Shown here: positions 20,657 through 31,649 of the stretch, piece after piece | How the letters are laid out: every line of letters starts with the position of its first letter | Position numbering within the stretch: position 1 is the first letter of the stretch | NCBI GenBank assembly: GCA_003439945.1 | Contig: QVRM01006590.1 | Coordinates: forward strand, 123,501 to 187,500 | Reading direction: 5' to 3' | Source: Dermanyssus gallinae | Lineage: Eukaryota; Arthropoda; Arachnida; Mesostigmata; Dermanyssidae | DNA length: 64,000 nucleotides | Made by a program: the position numbers and the translations under genes | The notes under the pieces: generated by a model | The model's database searches: none | What the model was told of the DNA's origin: nothing | The model's input: only the letters and a program-made list of their open reading frames with translations

Positions 20657-21320
20657 CGGAGTTGATTGCTAGTCTGATCTGGTCGTGGATGGACGGTAAG
20701 GTGCTCATTGATTGGGTGGCATTGTGATGTTCGTGTAGAAGCCGTGTTCCCTTGGGTTGAATGTGGTCGCTGGCAATGCACGTCCATCCACGAACGATGC
20801 GCTTCGGTGTATGATTTTCGATGAGCACTACGGTCCGGCCTTGCTGTACTGGCGTGAGTGCCGCGGCCAACAAACTGGTCTTTTTTTCTGGAACAGCGTT
20901 GACTCCAGTAAAAGTGCACCTATTGTTGTTTCGGAGTTGGTCGTTACTGTCACTCGGATGGCAACCTGAGGTGGGAGAATAGTAGTGGACAGGGCGCGGA
21001 ATCAGTGTCTGGTGTGTGATGTGGCGACTGCGGGCTGGGGTCGTTGTGGGCGAGGACTGTAGATTGATAGTAGCCAGATACATGCGTAAGAAGTTTTCTC
21101 CTAGGACTATCTGTTCAAAGAGTTCAGTTGACTTTATCAGTCGCATGCTTCACTTGTGCCGATCCCGTAAGTCTTGTATCGATGACCTTGACATACTTTT
21201 CCTCCTGTTTGGTTTCTATCTGGTGGCTCTTCACTACAGGCCATACTCTTCTTCTTCTATTCGATATTTCGCCTCTGTCTTGTCGTTTGCGAGCTTTAGA
21301 TGGTCGATTTCTATTCACTC
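20656..21320 (-). pseudogene. Inverted pol fragment (protease / protease-RT linker) of a Ty3/gypsy element
   Basis: On the minus strand an open frame of about 200 codons reads IVLGENFLRMYLATINL, the usual end of a retropepsin domain ('LG.DFL......I.L'). It then reads TVVLIENHTPKRIVRGWTCI and later PSIHDQIRLAINSD, the linker leading to reverse transcriptase. A preceding piece (about 21124-21318) fits upstream protease sequence with a lost Asp-Thr-Gly ('VIDTRLTG'). Gag on the opposite strand stops exactly where this fragment ends, so the element was rearranged. Confidence 0.6.
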
Positions 21321-21444
21321 ATTCACCCAAGGCCAGTCTCTAGGACTGTCTTAAGCCTAGCCGTCACAAGTGCGAGATCGTCGGCCAAGTGCCAGGTCAC
21401 GGATCACACAGTCGAGCCATGTCAGGTAACCTCGTACCCCTAAA

Positions 21445-21495
21445 AAGCATTTTCGGAATGACCCTCAGCCAACATTTAACACAACTTAATGTCAC
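21445..21495 (-). mobile_element. SINE family B tail fragment
   Basis: CGGAATGACCCTCAGCCAAC followed by ATTTAAC matches the tail region of copy B1 (GGGCTGTCCCTCAGCCAAGA, TTTAAC) in the same orientation. The tRNA-like head is absent. Confidence 0.55.
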
Positions 21496-21516
21496 CTTTA
21501 CCACACAATTTGGGTT

Positions 21517-21556
<40 letters not shown>

Positions 21557-21800
21557 TTGTACCTTTATTAAAATCCATCCTGTTTGGGTATTTAGATATG
21601 TCGACCTCTCAGCTCTAGCAATTCGTCGGCTTTTGCGATATGGCTGCTCTCTCATTGTGGCGCTTGTCTCTGTTTTCTCTTATCTTCAACTAATTAATTC
21701 TATTTAACACAATTCAATGTCACTTTTACTATCAGGGGTTTGTGATGCAGAAATATACTATATATATATACCTGTACTAAAATCGGTCATGCACCAACGA
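21478..21800. repeat. Diverged duplication flanking (TA)n tracts
   Basis: Units at 21478-21580 and 21704-21800 share TTTAACACAACTTAATGTCA / TTTAACACAATTCAATGTCA, a TA run, then ACTTGTACCTTTATTAAAAT / ACCTGTACTAAAATCGGTCA. They may be copies of one repeat whose centre is a microsatellite. Confidence 0.6.
21519..21555. repeat. (TA)n microsatellite
   Basis: A perfect TA run of about 37 bases. Confidence 0.95.
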
Positions 21801-21844
21801 GGAGGAGCAAAGATATCTGAATAAAGGCGTGATTTTGGGTCGAA

Positions 21845-22020
21845 CGCGGTTGTCACGGTTGTCCTTGATCGGGGTGTTGCCGGTTCGGTCCCTGTTGTGG
21901 ATCAAATGTTCTTTAAGAGGTGCTCATTGAGAATATGTGATAATCATACCTCTGAGAGTCAGCGACCATGCGGGTGCAATAACTTTTGGGAATCCCTAAA
22001 TATTCCATTATTTGTGCATG
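21845..22020 (+). mobile_element. SINE family A, diverged copy A2
   Basis: It keeps the order of family A: GGTTGTCCTTGATC, B-box-like CCGGTTCGGTCCCTGTTG, GTGCTCATTGAGAATATG, GAGAGTCAGCGACCATGC. The 5' head is poor and the 3' tail is lost. Confidence 0.7.
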
Positions 22021-22405
22021 TGAGCGCCTCTGATATAAAGGAGTGACATTGTTATTTAGGTATGCATGCCAAGCAAAAAATAAATCCTTCCAAAAGAAGG
22101 ATGCACTATGTTTATAACAAATGATCAAACCCCAAAAATACCTACGGATCACCCAATCACAGCTCAAGGTGGCAGTCTCGAAAGGATTTATGAAACTCAT
22201 ATCCGACTTTGTAGAAAAGCACTGAAGAACGCAGTAGAAAGAGGAGGCTGTCGCGGCGTGTTTGTCATCCGTACTATATAATTGACTTTAAAGCCGCGTC
22301 TAAAACACGTGTAGGAAGGGATTGTTATATCTTAGCGAGCTCCACTTGACCTAGCTCTATGTTCACCCAGGGATTCTAACAGCCTAATAACAGCCTGGTA
22401 CTTAT

Positions 22406-22449
<44 letters not shown>

Positions 22450-22493
22450 ATATTTTGTATATTTAATCATGAAGATGCAAAATAAAGGGATAT

Positions 22494-22549
<56 letters not shown>

Positions 22550-22780
22550 TAATATTTTGTATATTCAATCATAAAGATGCAAAATAAAGGGATATTATTA
22601 TTATATACTTATCATTATACATTCGTATACATTTTATTCCCAACAACATTTAATCAAGAAGGAGGTCGCCTTGCCACTCGAGCATGAGTCAGCTGCTTCT
22701 AATCCGTTCAACATAATAATAAATCTTATTTATTTTGTTATCAAATGATTGCCAGTCGGTATATGTACAGACTGAACTCC
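22020..22780. other. Non-coding stretch between repeats
   Basis: Apart from the duplicated microsatellite at 22409-22610, I see nothing recognisable here. Confidence 0.5.
22409..22610. repeat. Tandem duplication of a microsatellite plus flank
   Basis: Two TA runs (22409-22446 and 22497-22546) are each followed by nearly the same flank: GTAATATTTTGTATATTTAA (22447) and GTAATATTTTGTATATTCAA (22549), then GATGCAAAATAAAGGGATAT in both. The unit is about 100 bases with only two or so base differences outside the TA run, so the duplication is young. Confidence 0.9.
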
Positions 22781-22784
22781 TTAG

Positions 22785-22905
22785 ATGTACATCAGTTGCT
22801 CCAGGCCTTTTCCGACTCCAGGACGTGTCGGAAATCATTCTCGCATTGCCGCGCTGAAGTTCTGAAGCGATGCGTTGCCTCAGAAACACTGTGGATCGTT
22901 AGTCC
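22785..22905 (-). mobile_element. 3' remnant of a restriction-like-endonuclease LINE (copy 1)
   Basis: On the minus strand it reads MFLRQRIASELQRGNARMIS. The same C-terminal motif 'FLRQR(I/L/V)S..LQRGNA' ends the longer LINE copies at 23690-24950 and 32935-34030. Only the last part of the ORF is present. Confidence 0.65.
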
Positions 22906-23689
22906 CCATTTGCCTAAGACCGCTCTATGATCTCGATGTTTGAGCGAAACGGACTGAGTTTTGCAGGCTTGCGCCCAGGGAGCCCTTAAGACAGGACTTG
23001 GAAATATTGTCCCACGTCGATTGCTTGCATCTATCTCCTTTTCTGGTCTGAGTCACCGAATTTCAGTTGCCACTCCTGAACAGCTTTGGAATTGGTGAGC
23101 TACTGGAAAGTCCTGTCTAAAAAGGGCTCGAACGCAGGTAATGGCAGGCAAATTTCAATAAGAAAAATCCAGGTACAGCACGGCTGAAAGAGGTAAGCCC
23201 GAGAACAACGGCAACTAGGGCTGGGAGCGCTGGAACGTTTCGAGAGAATTGTTTAGATAAACCGCAACACATCATAGCAGAATTGAATCAAGCTGGAGTT
23301 CAGCGGGTATTTTGAAGCTTGGACTTGCTCTCAGCACGCACGTGAAGTTTTGCTTACCAAGTGAATAACGCAGCAACAAGAATGCCGCGAGGGCGCTACT
23401 TAGAGCGCTAACCAAAACAACTTAGACGAGCGTGCCTCCGCGAGAGACGAGACGCTATATGGGCGAGGCTAGGTGCTCCTTGAGAGAAAACAGCAGCGCC
23501 GAGGGACTGTCCACGCCACAGGTCTTGGCACCTAGGGGTGTGTTTGCGAAGGTGGTGGTTGCGCCTTAACACAATCCTCGATAAACACTCGGAATAATAA
23601 TAATATAGTTTAGCAAGCGTTTTTTTCTAATATATAAATTATATAGCATCTACAATATTCCTTATATTATTGTTATTGCTTGAGTGTCG

Positions 23690-24950
23690 GTGACCGGTCA
23701 ATATCACCTTGGCATTGTCTCTCTGTAATTCCAATGATACCTTCTGTCGGAGGAACGCAGTCGACTTTGGCTTTGCTCTGGCCTCAAAGTGGCTTCTTTC
23801 GGAGATCTTTTGTCAGCTTGAGTGTATCCTCATTTCCGCCAGATGAATCAAGACCGAACGCCATTACAACGTGGTTCTCAAGAATATGCGTGTATAGGCG
23901 CCGTTTGTGCATCTCCCGTTGGTGAATGAAATAAGCTGAGTGCGTACGTGCCGAAGATAGTGACATCCCACGCCAGGGCCGATTATGGTCCCAGTCCCGG
24001 CCGGTCAGGCCATCCGATTAACGACTATTGTCCCTCTGCAGTCCACCAGGCTCCAGTGTGCTAGCTTGTCGTAGAAAGTGCGTTCGAGAATGTCATTGAA
24101 AGCATCGTGGCAGTCCTGCATAAGCCCCGCCAGCCTAGTGCAGCTAAGCCGGTGCAGGCTGCATTCATCCACCGTTCCACCACATGGACATTCCTTTCTC
24201 AAACATGGCAATGCCAAGTCTGAGGTCACTTGCGGCACAGAATTGCTCTGTCTCGGACGAAACACGTCAAGACGACCAGACTGACGCGGGTCCCAGATCC
24301 AAACGGCGTCTTGTTGGTGACTGCTGAGTCCGCCGGCAGTACCGGCCACTGCAGAGGCGCAGCCATGTGAAAAGGCAAGAAAAGCGGGCAAGGCAAGGTC
24401 TGTGGCCGAGCATATGCCCATTCCACCCAGCTGGACCGGTAGGCTTGCCTGCGTCCGTGCCTTATTATCGAGCGTCAGGTCAAGAATGTTCTCCAAGGCT
24501 CTTCACACCAAGTCGTCGAGGTCTTCTTCGAATGTTTCTGACAGCAGAAGGAAGGCAAGTGAGGTCCGTAGCATGTACAAGACCGTTTGCACTCCCATTG
24601 CGTGCCGGATCAGAAAGTAGGCTAGGTGTCTCCCGAGATGGCCCAGCCGCTGGTAAAGCTTTGAGAGTTATTTGACCTTCTCGGCCAGTACCGGGCCAAT
24701 CATGCCGGGGAACACCGCCGTACCCAGCAGGTCCAGTTCACACCGATACTTTACAAGGATGCCCAGGTGCTTGCTGCTAAAGTCTGAAATTACTTATTGT
24801 CCCTTTTCGTCCTCGAAACCCTGTAGGAATAAATTGTATTTAGATGAGTTGAGCTGCAGTCCGCTGCATTACTTGAACGCGCTATTAATAACAACAACAA
24901 CTGCCTGTGTGGTGGGTTGGTCGACTTTAACGGTCTTCACCCGTTAAGCT
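23690..24950 (-). mobile_element. 5'-truncated LINE with restriction-like endonuclease region (copy 2)
   Basis: On the minus strand the fragments follow the RT thumb and C-terminal order of an R2/R4-like LINE: KLYQRLGHLGRHLAYFLI, YMLRTSLAFLLLSETFEEDL, then LENILDLTL, LPVQLGGMGICSATDLALPA and the zinc-like motif CPCGGTVDECSLHRLSC. The endonuclease block with RPD...D is missing. The tail then resumes with ILENHVVMAFGLDSS and FLRQKVSLELQRDNAKVI. Several stops and frameshifts make it dead. Proteins of this class nick target DNA and prime reverse transcription there. Confidence 0.8.
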
Positions 24951-27375
24951 CCCTAAAACGGCCCGGCGGGCTCACAAGATAAAGTTACCATACCTCTCCC
25001 ATAGTCGCTCGGCAGAAACCTTGTCTGGGCTGTAACTGTCTTATGTACGGTGGCCTTATCGCACCTTCTTTACATCCCTGTCGAGTGTTTATGGGTCGCA
25101 GAACACGCAGATTTGGAAAAGCAATGCGTTCTAAGTGTGGTACCACGAAGTTTTTGAGAGATGTCGCAAAACGTAACGAAGTATTAGGGGCGACCAAGGC
25201 GAAGCGATCTTTCTGAGGCAGATCATGTTGAGGCATGGTCTGTTTGATGAGGGAACGTAGCATTTATTATAGGTGTCATGGGCTAACACGGAATTGACTG
25301 AAAACAGTGAATTCGTTCATTCATCTCAGTTGTAGGAGTTAAACACTAATATAATTTTTAATAATAAAAAAATATTTGAACAAGCTGAGGGACAAGAAAA
25401 CGTAAATACACAGACCTTGAGAACAGCTCTAGATTTGGGCCAGTAGCTCTAACGGCACGAAGGGCCCATCAACGGTGGGACGGCAAGCCTTATCCGTGAT
25501 CCGGCAAATAGACGCAGTGACGAAAGACCGGGAAGGAGATTACTTGAAACAACTATTGTTTGTCGCGGTGTGTCGAGGCAATGCCACTTCCATAGAACCT
25601 CATGAAATGCGCAATTAAGCTACTAATGCCAATATGATATTAAAATAATTACGCTTGAATCGCACGAGTAACTTTAAAACAATAGTATCAATTTATATCT
25701 AACCGTTTCAATATGGTCAAACTAATTATTATAAATGTTCTCATTGTACATATTTTGTAAGCGTTCTTGGTTTTGCCGTCGCCTAAAGAGAGACATTTGT
25801 AGGCAATGTATAGGCCAATCTTATTATCGATATGCCTTTAAATTGCCTATTTCTAATTTTAATATAGGTGTATCTTAATTTACAATGTATTAACATTATT
25901 TATAGTTGCCTAACGTAAGTCCAAGCTTGCTATGATAACCGCGAACAAAAGAAAAACTGTTTCGTGTTTGAGTTCCGGTTTTGCTTAATTGATTTGTTGA
26001 GCCTGCTTGACCTCTACCCATGTCTGGTTAAAATAATAGGTTTTTATGTTATGGCTTATCTAAGGTTACCACAGCCAGAATAGCCAGAGAACGATATTGA
26101 CAGGTAGTAACGAGCACATTACTGATAAACTTCACGTTATCGGTTATGAGCCACTAGCTGGCTCGACACGCTTCACGTGAGGTTGCTCATAGACGAAACG
26201 AGCAAGATTGATTTCAAGACACTTTTTCTAACACAATTCTGCCGCATATATATACTCCCGCCTTGTATTTCATTGAAACCGCCTGCTTTGGGATGGGCTT
26301 AGCGTGCACATCGATGTATGATGATGTAACGCTGAGTTGATGTGGCAGTTCCCGTACTACTAATTGTTTTATCTCTCAGTCTCGTGCGTCAATCCAAGCT
26401 ACAAAAAAGCTAAAAAAGCAAAATTTCTAATAAGTCTAACGTGTTCTAGGAAGTCTAGGAAGTCTAGCGTGCTCTACAGTCCTTTTCAGATGCTCAAAAA
26501 AAGCCGTACTGTTTAAGCTCTAGCGGCGAACTTCGGCACAAGCACCTATCTACACTTCTTCACTATACTAATCCGACATACTAAACCGTCGTGGTCGTAA
26601 CAGTCGTCGATGGGCGCTGCCGTTTAGCTTAAGCGGGGGCATTTGACATAGAGAGAGCTGAGTGGGGAAGAAAGAGAGGAAAAGAGAGGGGGGAGAGAGT
26701 ATGTATGTGGCTGTGTGTGTGTGTATGAGAGAGAGAGAGAAGTAGTGCGTACGCAAAATACCAGATTCATCGTCCCTAGCCGACAGCGGTCACAATTAAC
26801 CCACCGCGCGCGAGAAACGACAGGAGCCGCTGAGTACGCTGAGAGCGCCAACCGCTACCGGTCGCCCCCCATCTCTCTTTTGGGTCTCGCCCCAGACCGC
26901 TCCGTACGAAGAAGCAGCAGCAGCCGCTGTAGCTGTCGTCGTCATCACCACGTAGAAGCCCCCTCACCCCCCGGCAGCGCTGTTCTCTTGCTCTTCTTCT
27001 TCTTCTTCCACTTCTTCGTCTTCTTCCTTTTCGTCTTCTTTCATCTCATCTCATGCCTCGAGAGAGCAGCCTGCCTTCATCAAGTCTCTGCCCGATGCAT
27101 TTCTCATCCAGCCCGCAGCGCATGTGCAAGGACCTAACGCCGACGAAAATGAGAACAACCGACGGAGGGAGGGAGGGATGGATGGAGGTAGCGAGCGAAC
27201 AGCGAATGTTGATGTCTGGCTGAACCGACGGAGAACGGACGACGGTCGAGTCAGCCAGCCGGCCAGGCGGGACGCAGCAAGCAGATGATATATTAGCGCT
27301 TTGCCATCGAGTTGCAAAGAGGAGCTGGCAAGACCAGAGCGGACCAAATGTAGACGATCCAGCCTGCTGCTGCTA

Positions 27376-27494
27376 CCCCAGCCGCCGCCCCCCCCCCCCA
27401 GTCGCCGCCCCAGCCACCGCCCCAGCTGCCGCGCCAGTCGCCGCCCCAGCCACCGCCCCAGTCGCCGCCCCAGTCGCCGCCCCAGCCACCGCCT
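27376..27494. repeat. GC-rich minisatellite, about 12-base unit
   Basis: Units of the type CGCCCCAGCCAC and CGCCCCAGTCGC are repeated about eight times after a short C tract. Both strands are open through it, so the long frames over this region are products of the repeat. Confidence 0.85.
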
Positions 27495-27828
27495 CTGCCC
27501 CCTCGTATGACCGGTCATAGGCCGGGGGCGGCGGCGGCATCTATCGCCCCGTTATCGTCGTTGACCGTTCTAACACTGTTTATTGGTACCGCTATATCCG
27601 CTGGAAGTCCGCAGGGCAGCGTAGCACATGCGCACTTGCAAATGGATACACGCACATGCGCACACACACGCACGCTCGCATAAATATGGGCACACCCGGA
27701 CGTATACCGAAAGGGGGGGCTGGACGCAAATGGACCAACGCAATTCGAAGTCGCGATCTACGAGGCCGGCCAGACGAGAATTTGTTTCGTCGCTGATTGA
27801 GGACGTTTTTGGCCCGCCGATTCTTGAT

Positions 27829-27848
27829 CCCCCCCCCCCCCCCCCCCC
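27829..27848. repeat. Poly-C tract (about 20 C)
   Basis: An uninterrupted run of C. A second of about 19 C lies at 27904-27922, only 55 bases away. Lengths in homopolymers this long may include sequencing or assembly error. Confidence 0.9.
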
Positions 27849-27903
27849 GACAGCGTCGTTCATTCACTTCTCTCTCGGCTAGACGTTCTCTTATTGCATT
27901 CTA

Positions 27904-27922
27904 CCCCCCCCCCCCCCCCCCC
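27904..27922. repeat. Poly-C tract (about 19 C)
   Basis: The second of two neighbouring C runs. Confidence 0.9.
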
Positions 27923-28469
27923 GCAGTTCGATCTGCAGATACTGCCCCACTTGACGTGATCGATTCGAGTGTACTGAATGGAAACCTCTAAAAAAACACC
28001 GTTCGCCATTCGCCCTGCACACAATAACGCGTAACAACTAGGTAATTCCTTACGGCGAAACTAGTCGCGTGGGTGGGTGGCCTTTAGTTTTGTTGCGAAG
28101 TACTCTTAGTTGTCTTCTTTTCAGTCCTTGTCTGCGTTATTTTTTGCCGGTCTTCTAGGCTGTCTTATATTTTCACTACGCCTCGTATATAAATTCCTAC
28201 GAGCACCCATTTGTCTTTGGATTACAGCATTGGTTCGACAATCTTTTCCGGCGTCAGCAAGCGACTTTCGTAGACTTCTAGCAATCTGTTTTTTTGTTGT
28301 TGATCCGAATCAGCTGCAACGAAAGGCAGTCAGGTACTCAGCACTGTCTTTAGACGAGCAATATTGCATGGGAAGCAAACAAGGCTTGAGACCTTGCCAA
28401 TCAGTGGCGGCCGTTTCCGCTAACCACAGGTGTCAGATAGCGATTTGCCTCGCCGCAATCTCGTCCTCT

Positions 28470-28506
28470 TTAAAACAACCCCCTTAAAAAGTGTTCTTAA
28501 TTCTAG
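28470..28506 (+). mobile_element. Isolated SINE-A 3' tail
   Basis: TTAAAACAACCCCCTTAAAA followed by AGTGTTCTTAATTCTAG matches the 3' tail of SINE-A copies A1 and A4. The preceding bases do not match the SINE body. It could be the tail of the partner LINE or a truncated SINE. Confidence 0.5.
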
Positions 28507-31430
28507 TCTCTTCTCTATTACGCGACTTCAGTGACGGCTTTTCATTGTTGCTGCAGACCCTCTATTAATAACAGGCTTTGTGGCGCTTACCATCGACCCT
28601 ATGTTGGACCTCGTATCATTTGTTCTGTCTTACTGCATCTGCCAATGTGTATTTTGATTGCCCAACACCAAGGCATGAACTTGGGGTGAAACGGCAACGA
28701 TTAAGACGATTGTGATCGGCACCGTCCGCTAAATTCAACAGATTTCTCTCTCAATTTTCCCTCTACCAGTTCGTTTACTGGTTTTCCTAATGCCATTAAT
28801 AAGTGGTACAATTTCGCCATGCTCTGTCGGCAAGATGCTCTGTCGCATTGTCACCGTTAGTCAAACTTACAACCAAGTAGCACTGTAGCTGACTAACAAT
28901 GGAACGTTCTATGAAGCTCTTAGACGGTTTAAGCTTAAAGTTGCGAAGTGTACAACGTTAATTTTCATCGTGTACTGGCGCTGGAAATAGAGATTGCTAA
29001 TCTGAACGAAAAATGGGTGTAGTCGGTCTACTGTAGTCGTCAGTCACCAGCAATTAACATAATGTTTTCGACTTAATAATCTAATATTCCCCCTACCCGT
29101 TGCAAGAACGTGCTAGTAATGGATGACAGCATCGTCAGACCGCTCAGCTTTGATTTGAAGAAGAAGTATCCGCAGTGTGCCGCAGCCGATACAGAAAATC
29201 AGATCGGAAGCACCAACAGCACCCGATATAGGTTTCGCTGTAAGCGGGCATTCATAAAGGCATAAAATAAAAAATGTATCGCCGCATTCGATGCGAATGT
29301 GTTCGCCCGACTTCTGAGCCTGTTCCTCTGGTTCCTTTTTTGGCCAGGACTGCACGACAGCAGACGGCATCCTCGCAAATAGAGCAAGTAATGCATCTTT
29401 CAGAGATAGGCAAGAGCCTAGACACTTCGTGAAGTCAATGAACGCACGTGCCTTTCAATGCGTCCCTTGATAGCCGAACCAATACGCCAGTGATCAGTTC
29501 ACTATTTCAATTCGAGCCTAAGCAACCCGGAGTTGGCCGTAAGCGACGGCAGATTACACTCAACTCATTCTGCTGTAACGACCGAAGATTTCCTTACGAC
29601 TGAAAATGACAGACGTGCTCACAGAAAAATGCACACTTAGTGTCCACCCTAAGTGAACCTAAAGGACGCCACTGGTTGCGGATTGTGACAATTATCGACT
29701 TATTTGTTCAACGTTTGTAGCCAACGAACAGCCGCACTTTGCGACACGATTGCTGCATGTAGGCATTTGGTAGTGAATCCTACTTTGGTTCCAACGTTGT
29801 CCGGTAACTTCAAGAGTTCGGCGATCGTTAACATTATCACGAACCAAGGCTCTAACATACGTAACCTTTCTAGAAGATAAGAGATTGCTTTGCTAGGAAA
29901 ATTGGCTATAGACGCGCGCATCCATGTCATCGTCGTTAAAGTACACGCGAAATCTGTATGAACTAAAAAAAAGAGCCAATATTTTGACGCTATATCCGTC
30001 CAAAGAAGAACCGGCGCTCTTTGAGTGTGACATTATGTTGCCTAACCAAGAAGGCCCAAAGATATGAGAATATAAGAAGGCAATTACGCTCTCTCTCTCT
30101 CTCTCCCTATTAACCATTTATGGGACAGATGCCCTATGAATGGCTTAATCACCTTATAGCGATGCTCGCTCTAAAGTCTCTTCAGTGCTAAGTGAGACTT
30201 TCTCGGTCCACGATGAAACAACGCATAACGTAAGGCGATCCTTAGAACAGAGCTGGTGGCATTCTGGTAGCATGCGCAAACGGGACAGGTGGATTTAAAC
30301 GTAACAAAAACGTAAAGGTGTTTGATTGCTAACCTTATTACTCAATTCAATGTCGTTTTTGAAAACAAAAATTCTATTTTGACAAAATACTTGCCAAGAA
30401 AACAGGTTATTCACAATATTAATTGATGCAATGCACTTTGATCGGACAGAGGGTTCTGCCCTCAGGTAACTATTTACCATGTTAAAATATCGATTTTCCT
30501 TGCCAGCGGCAAAAATTCGCTTTACAGCCTGATTGTTGGCTTTCTTATGTACATCAACAACATTTGGCAAAACAACTGCATTAGAACATATGTCACAGCT
30601 TTCACTTACAGATCGTATGAATCGACGCCGAACTTTCTCCAAAATATCAATATATCACAAGATTGACCAGGCGCCCATATGGCAGAACAGTTTGCGAACA
30701 CAAAACTAGTGGACCGGTAAGATAAGGAGGAGATCATATACGCCACTGTAAAAAGATATCTTATTACAAAAAAAATCAAGTAAATATACTCCGACCAATG
30801 AAAGCAAATGACTCGGTAGATGCATGGAGCGGCATTGTCATATTCTTTTTCTATGATGGGCTCTCTGTAGATTTATCAGAAGAAGCCTAAAGGAATCAAT
30901 TAGAACACACTATTAAAAGAGATCATTGAGACGTTCAAAAAGAGGTCAAAGCTAGAGATACAGTTCATCAAATCGTTAAAAGCAGACAGGGCGGAAGTGA
31001 GCGAGTCACATAGAAAACCGGTGGGCTCTTTCTGTGCGACCTATACGTTTCATGACCCTAGTTCGTCAACGGCTCCGCAGCCGATCACAATGAAGTGCAC
31101 GTCGCCATTACTAGCAGACGGAGATGTACGTACAGAGAAATTTTCTATAGCAGCCCACAAATATATGTCTGCCTGTCGCCGTCTTGTTTGCTTTCAAATG
31201 GATTGCCGTCTGAAAGCAGTGCAAACATCGTAAAACTTAGCGGATATACTTGACGAACTGGGCTGCTCGTTATGTTACTAAAGCATTTGCATGTATAGCA
31301 TAACTATGGCACGAAAGCAATTAGGATGCGTTGCGGTCTTACAGACAACTTACCGAGTGTTTTCTTGGGCGAGAATACATATTTGTAGTTTCTCTATAGC
31401 AGAATCTATCTATATATTCAACATAGCTTT
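28507..31430. other. AT-rich stretch without a supported gene
   Basis: Several minus-strand frames of 60-115 codons occur here despite AT-rich sequence (for example about 29113-29370, 29700-29930 and 30295-30642), but none shows a domain I recognise. A (CT)n run lies at about 30090-30107. A possible minus-strand exon at 30610-30745 is discussed among the findings. Confidence 0.35.
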
Positions 31431-31437
31431 GGCAGGG

Positions 31438-31640
31438 TAATCTGGGCGAGCTAGTGCGCTAGTCATGATTGTCATCTTCTGTCGCCCGCTCGGTCCCTGT
31501 TGTTAATGGAATTTTCATTAAAGCAATAGATGAGAGTAGATGATACATCATATTGCCGAGAGTCAGCGACCATGCTGCCACAAGTACCGTTGGAGAAGCC
31601 CTATATATCTCATATGTCCGCTTATGCCGCCGCTCTAGGT
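31438..31640 (+). mobile_element. SINE family A, copy A3
   Basis: It contains GCTAGTGCGCTAGTCATGAT, a degenerate B-box CCGCTCGGTCCCTG, GAGAGTAGATGATACATCAT and GAGTCAGCGACCATGCTGCC. The 3' tail with TTTTTAATTCTAG is absent. Confidence 0.75.
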
Positions 31641-31649
31641 GCCTCTTAT

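Larger units (their letters stand above)
24960..28100. other. Gene-free stretch with simple repeats
   Basis: About 25260-26500 is AT-rich and featureless. About 26640-27560 is GC-rich with GA-rich, CT-rich and CCG-rich runs. The two poly-C tracts and the minisatellite listed separately lie here. No frame shows a recognisable domain. Confidence 0.5.

Noticed and set aside
22400..22560. Repeat-spacer pattern as a CRISPR array
   Set aside because: The repeats are TA microsatellites with one duplicated flank in a eukaryotic genome. There are no spacers or cas genes.
27051..27518. Arg/Gly-rich minus-strand frame of 155 codons
   Set aside because: It is a translation of the 12-base minisatellite.
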